In this document: in pieces, positions 28,431 through 37,338 of the stretch | How the letters are laid out: each line of letters starts with the position of its first letter | Position numbering within the stretch: position 1 is the first letter of the stretch | Assembly (NCBI GenBank): GCA_948442365.1 | Contig: CAOJRU010000014.1 | Span: 1 to 48,181 of the forward strand | Reading direction: 5' to 3' | Source: an uncultured Clostridium sp. | Lineage (GTDB): Bacteria; Bacillota; Clostridia; TANB77; CAG-508 | DNA length: 48,181 nt | Translations under genes and position numbers: made by a program | Notes under the pieces: generated by a model | Told to the model about the DNA's origin: nothing | The model's input: only the letters and a program-made list of their open reading frames with translations | Databases searched by the model: none

Positions 28431-28474
28431 CTGCTAATCTAAATATCGCTCAATACCATATCTTAGATTAACAG
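28431..28474 (-). terminator. Hairpin after gerQ
   Basis: Arms CTGCTAATCTAA (28431-28442) and TTAGATTAACAG (28463-28474), one mismatch or G-U pair, followed on the minus strand by a T-rich stretch. It lies 17 bases past the gerQ stop. Confidence 0.6.
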
Positions 28475-28491
28475 CATTTGTTAAAACATTT

Positions 28492-28827
28492 TTAATAATA
28501 GGAATATCGATTATTATTTGGCATAGAGCCGTAGATGCCAGTAGTAGAAATCGTTATAAACTTAATCGAATAAATATCACAATATACCAAACTATCATTT
28601 TCAAAAGAACGTAACAAAATATAACTAGCTCCTACATCTTGTAAAATGCCAATTCGATCCACTAAATTATTGGTACCAATCAAAAATTCTACTCTCATCA
28701 ATTTTCCAATTTGTTCTCTCAAAAAAGCAGGCGTATAAATGGGATTGGTTAAAATCTCTGGTGAATTTTGATTCACCTCCACCTGTCTTGTTTCTCTTTT
28801 GTCTACTCTTTCTTCTGAACTTGCCAT
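28492..28827 (-). CDS. gerQ: Spore coat protein GerQ
   Basis: 111 residues. A disordered, charged N-terminus is followed by the GerQ-like core around YTPAFLREQIGKLMRVEFLIG, RIGILQDVGASYILLR and YCDIYSIKFITI. GerQ holds the cortex hydrolase CwlJ in the coat and is cross-linked there in Bacillus. It lies 23 bases downstream of a CwlJ-type gene, the known pairing, which supports the call. Identified by resemblance to the family from memory. Confidence 0.78.
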   Translation of the reverse strand: MASSEERVDKRETRQVEVNQNSPEILTNPIYTPAFLREQIGKLMRVEFLIGTNNLVDRIGILQDVGASYILLRSFENDSLVYCDIYSIKFITISTTGIYGSMPNNNRYSYY

Positions 28828-28850
28828 AAAACCATCACCCTTTCTAAATT

Positions 28851-29297
28851 CTATGTTTGTGAATACTTGCTAGTTGGACGATAAAAACAATGATCACCCA
28901 ATCTGGTATGAAAAGTTCCAGATCCATTACTTGGAAAAGTAGAACTACAAGTAGGTCTAAATGGATTTAAGTACCATAAACAATCTCCTATTTCATTTAG
29001 TCGATTGCCTGCCAAAGCCCAATCAGCAATATAATAATGAACTTCTGTGGGAGTCATATTATAGATATTTTGTGGATTATATTGATTACGTATTGTTTCT
29101 CTTGTGCAATCATATTGACCTTGCTGAAAAATAATATTTCGAACATTTCCACCTTGTGAAACTCTAGCATATTCTCCTTCTGAACTATTTACGCGATTCA
29201 TCGTAACAGAGGCAACTGCTTTCATTCCATTGTCACCTTCTCCACCAGCTTCGCATTGTACAATTCTTGCTAATAATTCTCGATCTGAATAGGCCAT
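28851..29297 (-). CDS. cwlJ: Spore cortex-lytic cell wall hydrolase CwlJ
   Basis: 148 residues, the Hydrolase_2 (SleB/CwlJ) domain alone with no signal peptide and no peptidoglycan-binding domain, as in CwlJ. Signature ELLARIVQCEAGGEG with the catalytic Glu, VASVTMNRV, and GDCLWYLNP. It degrades cortex during germination. GGGAG precedes ATG at 29297. Together with gerQ and spoVS it shows the organism forms endospores. Confidence 0.92.
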   Translation of the reverse strand: MAYSDRELLARIVQCEAGGEGDNGMKAVASVTMNRVNSSEGEYARVSQGGNVRNIIFQQGQYDCTRETIRNQYNPQNIYNMTPTEVHYYIADWALAGNRLNEIGDCLWYLNPFRPTCSSTFPSNGSGTFHTRLGDHCFYRPTSKYSQT

Positions 29298-29434
29298 AAA
29301 AAATCACTCCCTCACTTTATTCATTATATTAAATACAGAAGTAATTGGTTCTTATTTCCAATAATCTTTTCATACAAAAGTATCCTATTTTTTTAATTTA
29401 TCAAAATTTTTATTTTTTTGATCGAAATATATGT

Positions 29435-29440
29435 TATAAT
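29435..29440 (+). promoter_or_regulatory. Extended -10 promoter of the YcxB-like gene
   Basis: TGTTATAAT: TG at 29432-29433, one base, then TATAAT at 29435-29440. No good -35 is seen. The start codon is 16 bases downstream, so the leader is very short. Confidence 0.5.
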
Positions 29441-29455
29441 AAATGTGGTGATTAA

Positions 29456-29971
29456 ATGAAAATATTATTTAAAAATAAAACCAGATATACTAAAACCGTA
29501 TATGATCAATTTCTTGCTTTTCACAATAAAAAATATCATTTTACCTATACCGCTTATACCGTTATCGTAGTAGCACTTATTCTACTACTCCTTATTTTAC
29601 AAGTAAAATCTCATAATTACACACTTGCTATTTTATTGTGCTTTGGATTAACAGCTTTTATTCTTTGGCGATTTTTTCGCCCTATTTCTGAAGTTACAAA
29701 AGAGTATAAGAGTGAAAAAATTCAAAAGGAAAAAGAATTTACTTTTACCTTTTACGATAAATTTTTTATGATTGAAGATGAAAAAGAATTTTCAGAAATG
29801 AAGTATCATCAATTATATAAAGCTTTTGAAACAAAAACTTTTTTTTATTTATATCTTGATAAAACACATTCTTTTTTACTAGATAAATCTACTTTTCAGA
29901 AAAGCAATCCTTCTGACTTTTCTGAATTTATTAGAAAAAAATGCTGGTGGGGTTATAAAAAAGTCAAATAA
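29456..29971 (+). CDS. YcxB-like membrane protein
   Basis: 171 residues: two adjacent transmembrane helices (about residues 32-69) and a soluble C-terminal domain with the YcxB-like pattern FTFYDKFFMIEDEKE, YHQLYKAFETKTFFYLYLDK, LLDKSTF. Function unknown. Confidence 0.7.
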   Translation: MKILFKNKTRYTKTVYDQFLAFHNKKYHFTYTAYTVIVVALILLLLILQVKSHNYTLAILLCFGLTAFILWRFFRPISEVTKEYKSEKIQKEKEFTFTFYDKFFMIEDEKEFSEMKYHQLYKAFETKTFFYLYLDKTHSFLLDKSTFQKSNPSDFSEFIRKKCWWGYKKVK

Positions 29972-29990
29972 ATTCAAATTTCGTCTTTTT

Positions 29991-30244
29991 CGTAACAGTA
30001 ACTCCTACCTCTTGGCATAAATAGGGTATATTTTATTTCTACCGCTTGATTGGAACGAGAAATAGAAATTATTAAGTAAGAAAATGAGGGATGTTCAAGG
30101 CAAGACAGTATTCAAAAGATAGAATACTGTCTTGAACATGAAAGAGGCTCATTTTCTTATTTTATAATTTCTTTTCAAGTGGAATGAACAAGGTAGAAAT
30201 AAAATATACCCTATTTATGCCAAGAGATAGCAATTACTGTTACG
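29991..30244. repeat. Very long imperfect palindrome (about 250 bases)
   Basis: Almost the whole gap folds on itself. Outer arms 29991-30042 and 30192-30244 pair along about 50 bases with few mismatches (contains TTGGCATAAATAGGGTATA and its complement). Inner arms pair again: AAATTATTAAGTAAGAAAATGAG with CTCATTTTC..., and GACAGTATTC with GAATACTGTC at the tip. No gene is visible in it. Confidence 0.8.
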
Positions 30245-30274
30245 AAAAAAATAAAACTTAAATCAAATAAATGT

Positions 30275-30302
30275 TTGACTTTTTATTTTTTTGTGGTATA
30301 AT
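30275..30302 (+). promoter_or_regulatory. Promoter of the radical SAM/DUF4130 operon
   Basis: -35 TTGACT (30275-30280), 16-base spacer, -10 TATAAT (30297-30302), 35 bases before the start codon. Confidence 0.75.
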
Positions 30303-30337
30303 AATTACAAATATATGTTTGGTATGGAGAATTAAAA

Positions 30338-31636
30338 ATGGAAACCTTAGACAAATTAAAAATATTAGCAGACTCTGCTAAATACGACGCTTCTTGTAGT
30401 TCTAGTGGAAGCAATCGAAAAAATAAAAATCATGGAATTGGAAATGGTAGTATATCTGGCATTTGCCATAGTTGGGGAGCAGATGGAAGATGTATTTCTT
30501 TACTAAAAATACTATTTAGCAATTGTTGTATTTATGATTGCAAATACTGTATTAACCGTTGTACCAACTCTGTTAAACGTGCTACTTTCACTCCGCAAGA
30601 AGTAGCGGATTTAACCATCAACTTTTATAAAAGAAATTACATTGAAGGACTTTTCTTAAGCTCTGCTGTCGTAAAATCCCCTGACCATACAATGGAACTA
30701 CTTATTCAAACCATTTCCATTTTGCGAAATGAATATCACTTTAATGGTTACATTCACTGTAAAAGCATTCCTGGAGCTAGTAAAGAATTAATTGATACCT
30801 TAGGTAGTTTAGTCGATCGACTTAGTATCAATATTGAACTTCCCTCCCATGATAGTCTAAAACTACTTGCTCCACAAAAAGAAAAAAGCGGTATTTTGGA
30901 TCCCATGTCTTATGTTTCAAATGGTATTAAACGCAACCAACTTGAAAAAAGTAAATACAAACCTAGTTTTGTTCCTGCCGGACAAACCACACAATTAATT
31001 GTTGGCGCTACGCCTGAAAGTGATTTAAAAATCTTAAAACTTTCAGAAGGACTCTATCAAAAACTAAGTTTAAAAAGAGTTTACTATTCTGCCTACATTA
31101 GTGTAAATCAAGACAAAAACCTTCCCACCTTAGAAGCACCACCATTACTTCGTGAAAATAGGCTCTATCAAGCGGATTGGTTACTTCGTTATTATGGTTT
31201 TAAAGCCAGTGAATTATTAGACGAAACACATCCTAACTTTAATCATATGCTAGATCCCAAATGTGATTGGGCTTTACGCCATATCGATAAATTTCCCATC
31301 GAAATTAATTCTGCTGACTATTTCACCTTACTACGAATTCCGGGCATTGGTGTTATTTCCGCCAAAAAAATAATTCGTGCAAGACGTGAATTTTTGCTAG
31401 ACTTCCAGGCTTTAAAAAAACTTGGTGTTTCCGTAAAAAGAGCACAATACTTTATTACTTGTAAAGGAAAATACTATGACAAAGTCTACAAATTTAACGA
31501 GAATTTTATTGAAAGAAACTTGATTTACCAAGAGAGAAGCACTTTACCATTCCCCCAATTCCAGCAACTATCTATTTTTGATAACTTATTACCAACGAAG
31601 GAGGATAAAATAAAATGTCTAACTGGAAGCTTATAA
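30338..31636 (+). CDS. Putative DNA modification/repair radical SAM protein
   Basis: 432 residues. Radical SAM motif CIYDCKYC at about residues 67-74 and a C-terminal helix-hairpin-helix DNA-binding segment RIPGIGVISAKKI. This pattern matches the family known as TIGR03916, which almost always sits beside a DUF4130 protein, as here (22-base overlap). Some relatives of the partner are fused to uracil-DNA glycosylase, hence the DNA repair label; no reaction is established. Confidence 0.85.
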   Translation: METLDKLKILADSAKYDASCSSSGSNRKNKNHGIGNGSISGICHSWGADGRCISLLKILFSNCCIYDCKYCINRCTNSVKRATFTPQEVADLTINFYKRNYIEGLFLSSAVVKSPDHTMELLIQTISILRNEYHFNGYIHCKSIPGASKELIDTLGSLVDRLSINIELPSHDSLKLLAPQKEKSGILDPMSYVSNGIKRNQLEKSKYKPSFVPAGQTTQLIVGATPESDLKILKLSEGLYQKLSLKRVYYSAYISVNQDKNLPTLEAPPLLRENRLYQADWLLRYYGFKASELLDETHPNFNHMLDPKCDWALRHIDKFPIEINSADYFTLLRIPGIGVISAKKIIRARREFLLDFQALKKLGVSVKRAQYFITCKGKYYDKVYKFNENFIERNLIYQERSTLPFPQFQQLSIFDNLLPTKEDKIKCLTGSL

Positions 31637-32373
31637 ACAAAACCTATTTATATGATGGTACATTCGATGGTTTCCTAAGTCTTGTATTTGACTGCTATGT
31701 AGCAAAAACCTTACCAGAACAAATCATTTCAGAAGCGGAATATTCGCCCAACTTTTTAGACCATCCCCTTTTCATACAAACAGACTCTGAGAAAGCCAAA
31801 AGAGTATTTGCTGGTATTGAAAAAAATATTGGTTATACCACTTTATACAATACCTATTATAGCTTTCTTTGCGATGAGAAAAACAAAGAAGTAAATTTGC
31901 TAAAATATCTTTGTGATGGCTTTCAATTTGGTCCTAAAATTAATAATCGACTTACCATTCCTTATATCTTTAAAGTAATGAATATGAAAAAAAGAAGTTT
32001 TGGAGAATGTCATAGACTAAAAGGATTACTACGTTTTCAAGAAGTTGGAAATAATTTATACTATGCTTCTATCCATCCAGACAACAATATTATCGAACCT
32101 CTAGGCCATCATTTTATCCATCGTTTACCGACTCAAAATTTTATCATACACGATAAAATTAGAAATATTTGTTTATTATATAATGGAAAAGAATACAAAA
32201 TAGTAGACGCTACCCATCTAAAAATTCCTGCTATTTCTGTAGAAGAACAAAAATATCAGGAATTGTGGAAATTATTTTTTAAAACCATTGCTATTTCAGA
32301 AAGAAAAAATCCAAGATGTCAAATGCAATGTATGCCTAAAAAATACTGGAAAGACCTGATAGAAGAACCCTAA
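31615..32373 (+). CDS. DUF4130 (TIGR03915) DNA metabolism protein
   Basis: 252 residues, starting MSNWKLINKTYLYDGTFDGFLS, typical of the DUF4130 family (YDGTFDGFL). Conserved later motifs include HRLKGLLRFQE, HFIHRLPTQNFIIHD and a Cys-rich RCQMQCMPKKYWKDL ending. Partner of the preceding radical SAM protein; translation starts inside that gene behind AAGGAGG. Confidence 0.87.
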   Translation: MSNWKLINKTYLYDGTFDGFLSLVFDCYVAKTLPEQIISEAEYSPNFLDHPLFIQTDSEKAKRVFAGIEKNIGYTTLYNTYYSFLCDEKNKEVNLLKYLCDGFQFGPKINNRLTIPYIFKVMNMKKRSFGECHRLKGLLRFQEVGNNLYYASIHPDNNIIEPLGHHFIHRLPTQNFIIHDKIRNICLLYNGKEYKIVDATHLKIPAISVEEQKYQELWKLFFKTIAISERKNPRCQMQCMPKKYWKDLIEEP

Positions 32374-32374
32374 C

Positions 32375-33514
32375 TTAATCCTCTATCATCTTTCTTGTCT
32401 TTTCTTTCACCTCTTTGTCCAATGCTAAAATCTCTTCGACTGTATTTAATTCCATTTGGTTATGTTCCTCTAGCATTTTTTGTATTCCCTTTGGAATCTG
32501 CGTATAGGTTATTTTCTTATTCAAAAAAGCATCTACTAGCACTTCATTAGCAGCATTTAATACGACTTGATAACTATGTCCTTTTTCAATTGCTTCAAAA
32601 GCTAATTTTAGACACAAAAACTTCTCTAAATCTGGTTTTTCAAACTTTAATTCTGCAATCTCAAACAAATCAATTTTTTGAATCGAATTGGTTAAACGAT
32701 TGGGATAATTTAAAGCATAGGCAATTGGTATTTGCATAGACTTTGGCCCTAAATTTGCCATAATCGTTCCATCTTGAAATTGTACCATAGAATGGACAAT
32801 ACTTTTTCTATGTACTACAACTTGTATTTGACTTGGTTCTACATCAAATAACCATTTTGCTTCCATTACTTCAAAACCCTTATTCATCATTGTAGAAGAA
32901 TCAATTGTCACTTTTTGCCCCATCTTCCAAGTTGGATGATTTAAAGCTTGCTCTACGGTTATATCATCTGTTATCTCCTTATCAAAAAATGGCCCTCCAG
33001 AAGCTGTCAATAAAATTTTATCAATCTTATTTTGCTTTTCGCCTTGCAAACACTGCATAATAGCACTATGTTCACTATCCACTGTCAATAAGGTAGCATG
33101 GTTTTTAGCAGCTGTCTCCATAATTAATTTTCCACCAGCTACTAACACTTCTTTATTGGCTAACGCTACTGTCTTTCCATTTTTTATCATGTTATAAGTT
33201 GGTTGTAGACCCGCAATTCCAACTAAAGCAGATACCCCAATATCAAAATCTGTTAATTGTGAGATTTCTTCCATCCCCTCTTTTCCATGATACACCTGTA
33301 GATATGGAAATACTTTTTGTAGTTCCTTAGCATTTTCTTCTGCTGTAATATATACATGTTTTGGCTTAAATTCTTCAATTTGCTCTATTAATTTTTGTAT
33401 ATTCTTTCCTGCCACTAAGGTAATTACTTCAAATAAATCTGGATTTTCTCTAATTACATTTAGTGTACTTTCTCCAATGGAACCCGTAGAACCAAAAATG
33501 GCAATCTTTTTCAA
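32375..33514 (-). CDS. dxr: 1-deoxy-D-xylulose 5-phosphate reductoisomerase
   Basis: 379 residues. Second step of the MEP isoprenoid pathway, NADPH dependent. Motifs: GSTGSIGESTLNVI (NADPH), NKEVLVAGG, DSEHSAIMQCL and ASGGPF. The start is TTG at 33514, six bases behind GAGGG. It is the last gene of a four-gene unit with the DUF4097, LiaF-like and UMPH-1 genes, and ends one base from the convergent DUF4130 gene. Confidence 0.95.
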   Translation of the reverse strand: MKKIAIFGSTGSIGESTLNVIRENPDLFEVITLVAGKNIQKLIEQIEEFKPKHVYITAEENAKELQKVFPYLQVYHGKEGMEEISQLTDFDIGVSALVGIAGLQPTYNMIKNGKTVALANKEVLVAGGKLIMETAAKNHATLLTVDSEHSAIMQCLQGEKQNKIDKILLTASGGPFFDKEITDDITVEQALNHPTWKMGQKVTIDSSTMMNKGFEVMEAKWLFDVEPSQIQVVVHRKSIVHSMVQFQDGTIMANLGPKSMQIPIAYALNYPNRLTNSIQKIDLFEIAELKFEKPDLEKFLCLKLAFEAIEKGHSYQVVLNAANEVLVDAFLNKKITYTQIPKGIQKMLEEHNQMELNTVEEILALDKEVKEKTRKMIED

Positions 33515-33534
33515 TCCAATCCCTCTTTTCTCTC

Positions 33535-34383
33535 TTATATATTTTCTTCTTTTTTAAAATGAATACTGGTTTCTCCTACACCTGCCTCTACTTTTATCAT
33601 AACATCACCATTTCCAATGGTCTCGTGATCTCTAATTTTTTTACCATCTATCTCAAAATTGCCCAAACCTGTACTTCCTTTTACTTTGTAATCATTTGGT
33701 AAACCTAATAAATTTAATTCCATCTTTCCAATACCACATTCAATATCAGCTCTTCCTGTAATTTTACTTGTTAACACTAATTTTCCAATACCACCATCTA
33801 ATTTCAATTCTTCGATTTTACTATTTAAAATATTGGCTTCTCCTGCCCCTGCCTCTATCTTAGCTTGTTTTGCTATTAAATTATCGATTTGATATTTTCC
33901 TACTCCCATTTCTAAATTCACTTTATCTGCTTTTAAATATTCAATCTTAGTTTCGTTCATTCCTGTTTTAATCGTAACTTCTTTCCACTCTACCACTTCT
34001 GGTAAATAGATGATAATTTCTGGTACCACCTCTTTATTGTTAAACATCGTATAAACTTTTTGGTCTTCCATTTTTAATTGATTTTCTCTAGCTTCACATC
34101 TAAATTGTTCTGAAACATGGGAAACTTCTACTTTTAAAGTATCACCCTTTTTGATGGTTAGTTTACCTATATTCAAATCAATATCTAAATCTGTAATATT
34201 TGTGTATTCTTGTTCCCATTTTGTTACCATAGTAGAATCATCTCTATTTTTAAAAAATTCTAATCCTGTTGAAATACCAAAAATAGTTGTTATTCCAAAC
34301 AAAATCATACTAATTATCATAATACATAAATAAATAGCAAATCCAATGGCTCCATACTTAATTATTTTTTGAAAGGTTGTCAT
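33535..34383 (-). CDS. DUF4097-type membrane-anchored beta-repeat protein
   Basis: 282 residues. One N-terminal transmembrane helix (about residues 13-36), then a beta-rich domain with recurrent short motifs (LDIDLNIGKLTIKKGD, VNLEMGVGKYQI, AKIEAGAGEANI, LKLDGGIGKLVL, ADIECGIGKMEL) typical of DUF4097 beta-helix proteins. Its start overlaps the LiaF-like gene stop by four bases. Likely acts with that protein at the membrane. Confidence 0.8.
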   Translation of the reverse strand: MTTFQKIIKYGAIGFAIYLCIMIISMILFGITTIFGISTGLEFFKNRDDSTMVTKWEQEYTNITDLDIDLNIGKLTIKKGDTLKVEVSHVSEQFRCEARENQLKMEDQKVYTMFNNKEVVPEIIIYLPEVVEWKEVTIKTGMNETKIEYLKADKVNLEMGVGKYQIDNLIAKQAKIEAGAGEANILNSKIEELKLDGGIGKLVLTSKITGRADIECGIGKMELNLLGLPNDYKVKGSTGLGNFEIDGKKIRDHETIGNGDVMIKVEAGVGETSIHFKKEENI

Positions 34384-35063
34384 TTTATTTCAACACCTCC
34401 AAACATAGCTACCCCATTAATATATAAAGTTGGCAAACTTTCATTGTATTCCGTTTTTACTTTGTTTTCTACGCCACCAAAAATTGGTGTTGATTTTACT
34501 TTGATATTAACACCAGTTGGTACTCTTATTTCAATCCCTCCAAAAATAGCATTGGCATTGATTACTTGATCTTTTTTAAGAATAGCTTTGGAAAGGTCTA
34601 GTTCTACACTTCCAAATACAGCATCTAAGTTCGCTCCTTTAAATTCTTGCCCTGCTAAATCACTTTTTTGTCCTCCAAAAGTGGCACAATATTCTTCAAA
34701 TTCTCCTTTATTGGCATTTAAGTTTCTAATCTTTTCGGCTACTTTTTTATGAAAAGTATCTTTAAAAATAATACTAATTCCTATCATCACTAAAATAAAT
34801 GGAAAAATTAGTTTTCCTATTAAACTAAAAGATAAAATGCCTTGTGCACACAATAATAGCACAACCCCTATTACCAACCAAATAAAACTCCACATTTTAT
34901 TTGTACTTCTAAATAATTCAATAAAGCTTGGAACAATTATAAATAATGTCCACCAACCATGAAAGAAAATATTGATATCGGTTAATCCTACCGCATTTAA
35001 TCCAAAGATTACTCCTACTATAATTAATACCACTCCCCATAGTATATTTCCAAATTTTTTCAT
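34380..35063 (-). CDS. LiaF-like membrane protein
   Basis: 227 residues. Four transmembrane helices in the first 100 residues (DUF5668-like), then the LiaF/cell-wall-active-antibiotic C-terminal domain with repeated FGG motifs (ATFGGQKSD, AVFGSVELD, AIFGGIEIRVP, PIFGGVEN, AMFGGVEIK). LiaF proteins damp LiaRS-type envelope stress signalling; no sensor kinase or regulator is next to it here. Confidence 0.85.
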   Translation of the reverse strand: MKKFGNILWGVVLIIVGVIFGLNAVGLTDINIFFHGWWTLFIIVPSFIELFRSTNKMWSFIWLVIGVVLLLCAQGILSFSLIGKLIFPFILVMIGISIIFKDTFHKKVAEKIRNLNANKGEFEEYCATFGGQKSDLAGQEFKGANLDAVFGSVELDLSKAILKKDQVINANAIFGGIEIRVPTGVNIKVKSTPIFGGVENKVKTEYNESLPTLYINGVAMFGGVEIK

Positions 35064-35064
35064 T

Positions 35065-35874
35065 TTACTTAATCTCCTTTTCTTTTTTAATTATTTTCTC
35101 CACCTCTTGAAAACAAGCTTCTTCTTCTGTTAATACCACATCATAATGTCTATTATAAAATTCTAAATTCTGTTTGATTTTTTGGTTTAAAAATCCTATT
35201 GTTATGGTTTGATCCAAATTTTCTTTTGGTATCATTTGTATGTCTTCAATGATATCTCCACATAAAATAGCATATTGCTTTTGTTGGATTATCTCTTTTA
35301 GTTCTTCTGGTAATGTGTTTTCTATTCTTTTATTCATAGAATGAATAATAGAACCTGTGAATTTTTGCATTTTATCTTCTTTAAAGGTAATAAAATTACT
35401 AATAATATGTATATTGTCATAATAACACTCTTGCTTTTTCAAGAATTCTTCTATCACATTTCCAATCCCCGCAGATAATATTATAACTGGTACTTTTTGT
35501 TGGTATAAATTTTGTAGAAATCCTTTCGCCCCTTTTCTAAAATTTAAAGTATCTTTTTTCAATGCCTTTACCAAATTAGAATAGCTTATTTGGTATTTAT
35601 ATAATAAATCCATACTTTTTTGATACCATTCTACCATATGTCGCTTTTTGGTTTCTTCCTCCAATGTGTAGTCTAATTCCATTGGAGAATATTTTGCATT
35701 TAGTTCCTCTATCTCTTTTTTGCATTCTTCCCCATAAATTTCAAAGTCTAATAATGCCATCCAAGAGTCTAAACTTTCTTTCTTGGTTATGGTTTTGTCA
35801 AAGTCAAGTACAACATAATAATTATCACTTGTTATTTTCACCTTTTCTATTTTATTTGTGTTTATAATTCTCAT
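35065..35874 (-). CDS. UMPH-1 family pyrimidine 5'-nucleotidase
   Basis: 269 residues. HAD motif I DFDKTITKKESLDSW, cap region with YSPMELD and MVEWYQKSMDLL, FRKGAKGFL, motif II ILSAGIGNVIEEFL, VISNF-like HIISNF and motif IV CGDIIEDIQM. This is the bacterial counterpart of eukaryotic cytosolic 5'-nucleotidase III. First gene of the unit ending in dxr; one base separates it from the LiaF-like gene. Confidence 0.85.
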   Translation of the reverse strand: MRIINTNKIEKVKITSDNYYVVLDFDKTITKKESLDSWMALLDFEIYGEECKKEIEELNAKYSPMELDYTLEEETKKRHMVEWYQKSMDLLYKYQISYSNLVKALKKDTLNFRKGAKGFLQNLYQQKVPVIILSAGIGNVIEEFLKKQECYYDNIHIISNFITFKEDKMQKFTGSIIHSMNKRIENTLPEELKEIIQQKQYAILCGDIIEDIQMIPKENLDQTITIGFLNQKIKQNLEFYNRHYDVVLTEEEACFQEVEKIIKKEKEIK

Positions 35875-35950
35875 CTTCCACCTCTGCTACTATTCTACTA
35901 TAATCATACTCACATTACAATAGAAAATGTAAATTTAAGTTTACAAACAT

Positions 35951-35979
35951 TTCACATTTTTTTCTTCTTATGATATAAT
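35951..35979 (+). promoter_or_regulatory. Promoter of murT-gatD
   Basis: -35 TTCACA (35951-35956), 17-base spacer, -10 TATAAT (35974-35979). The -10 overlaps an upstream in-frame ATG (35978), so that ATG cannot be the real start; transcription should begin about 35986. Confidence 0.75.
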
Positions 35980-36010
35980 GTTGAAAAATCAAGAAGAAAA
36001 GGAAATAATT

Positions 36011-37336
36011 ATGAAAAACTTTTTTATATTATTAGCCATGAAAATTTTACATTTAGGATTAAAAATACTAGGCAAAAAAGGTGGGAATTTTTTGGGAAAA
36101 ATAGCCTATGAGTGGAACCCCGACATATTCCAATACTTTAAAATTAGTTGTCCCATTATAGCTGTAACCGCAACCAATGGAAAAACGATGACCAATAATG
36201 CTATTGGACATGTTTTTAAGACCGCTGGAAAGAAAGTTATCAGCAACATAGAAGGAAATAACATGGAAACTGGTATTTTATCCACTTTATTAAAACATTG
36301 TTCTTTAACTGGAAAAATCAAAGCAGATTATCTTGTCTTTGAAGTTGATGAAGGTTATGTACCAGTGGTTTTTAAAGATTTAAAATTAGACACTCTCGTC
36401 ATTCTTGACTTTTTCCGTGACCAATTAGATCGAAATGGTGAAGTAGAAGCCTTAATTCTAAAAATCCATGAATTTTTAAAGACCTACACTGGAAATCTAA
36501 TTTTAAACAACGATGACCCAAATGTAGCAAGACTAGGACAATCCAATCCAGAAAATCCTAATATTTATTATTTTAGCGTTGATCGATACACACATGCTAC
36601 CAATGAAATGAAAGAAGCAGGAGAAGGAAAATTTTGCCCTTTCTGTCACACTCGTATTAAATACGAATATTACCAATATTCTCATATTGGTAAGTTTCAA
36701 TGCCCAAATTGTAACTATGGAGATAATGAAATCTACCAATTAGCTACTAATATCGATTTAAAAAACAAAACCTTCTCTATTAATAACATCACCTATCAGA
36801 CTAAATTTAATAGCATCTATAATATCTATAATTTTGTAGCCGTTGTAGCCTGTGCAACTTTATATCATATCGATACAGAAATAATACAAAAAGCACTAGC
36901 TACCTTTGTATTAGATAATGGTAGATTAGAAGAAATTAAAATAAAAAATATCTCAACCATCATTAATTTAGCAAAAAATCCAACTGGTGCCAATGTTAGT
37001 TTAAGAATTTTAAAGGAAGATGATGAAGAAAAAGAATTACTATTCGTTTTAAATGACAATTTAGCAGATGGACATGATGTATCTTGGATTTGGGACATTA
37101 ACTTTGCTGATTTAAACCATGTTTCCAGAATTATTACATCAGGCATTCGTGCTTATGATATGGCTATTCGTATCAAAACGGCAGGATATCCTATTGATAA
37201 AATTGAAACCTATCCAAACTTATCAGAGGCGGTAGAAAACTTCTATAAAACGAATTGTAAAAAATATGTGATTGCTAATTATACAGCCTTACAACCAACC
37301 AGAAACGAAATTTTGAAATTAGACAAGGATGATTAA
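36011..37336 (+). CDS. murT: Lipid II isoglutaminyl synthase, MurT subunit
   Basis: 441 residues from ATG 36011 (AAGGA upstream, downstream of the predicted promoter). Mur-ligase fold: P-loop VTATNGKTMTNN, VFEVDEGYVP, NNDDPNVARLG, a Cys4 zinc ribbon CPFC...CPNC within the central domain, and a C-terminal DUF1727 domain. With GatD it amidates D-glutamate of lipid II to D-isoglutamine, needed for peptidoglycan cross-linking. Confidence 0.95.
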   Translation: MKNFFILLAMKILHLGLKILGKKGGNFLGKIAYEWNPDIFQYFKISCPIIAVTATNGKTMTNNAIGHVFKTAGKKVISNIEGNNMETGILSTLLKHCSLTGKIKADYLVFEVDEGYVPVVFKDLKLDTLVILDFFRDQLDRNGEVEALILKIHEFLKTYTGNLILNNDDPNVARLGQSNPENPNIYYFSVDRYTHATNEMKEAGEGKFCPFCHTRIKYEYYQYSHIGKFQCPNCNYGDNEIYQLATNIDLKNKTFSINNITYQTKFNSIYNIYNFVAVVACATLYHIDTEIIQKALATFVLDNGRLEEIKIKNISTIINLAKNPTGANVSLRILKEDDEEKELLFVLNDNLADGHDVSWIWDINFADLNHVSRIITSGIRAYDMAIRIKTAGYPIDKIETYPNLSEAVENFYKTNCKKYVIANYTALQPTRNEILKLDKDD

Positions 37337-37338
37337 AA

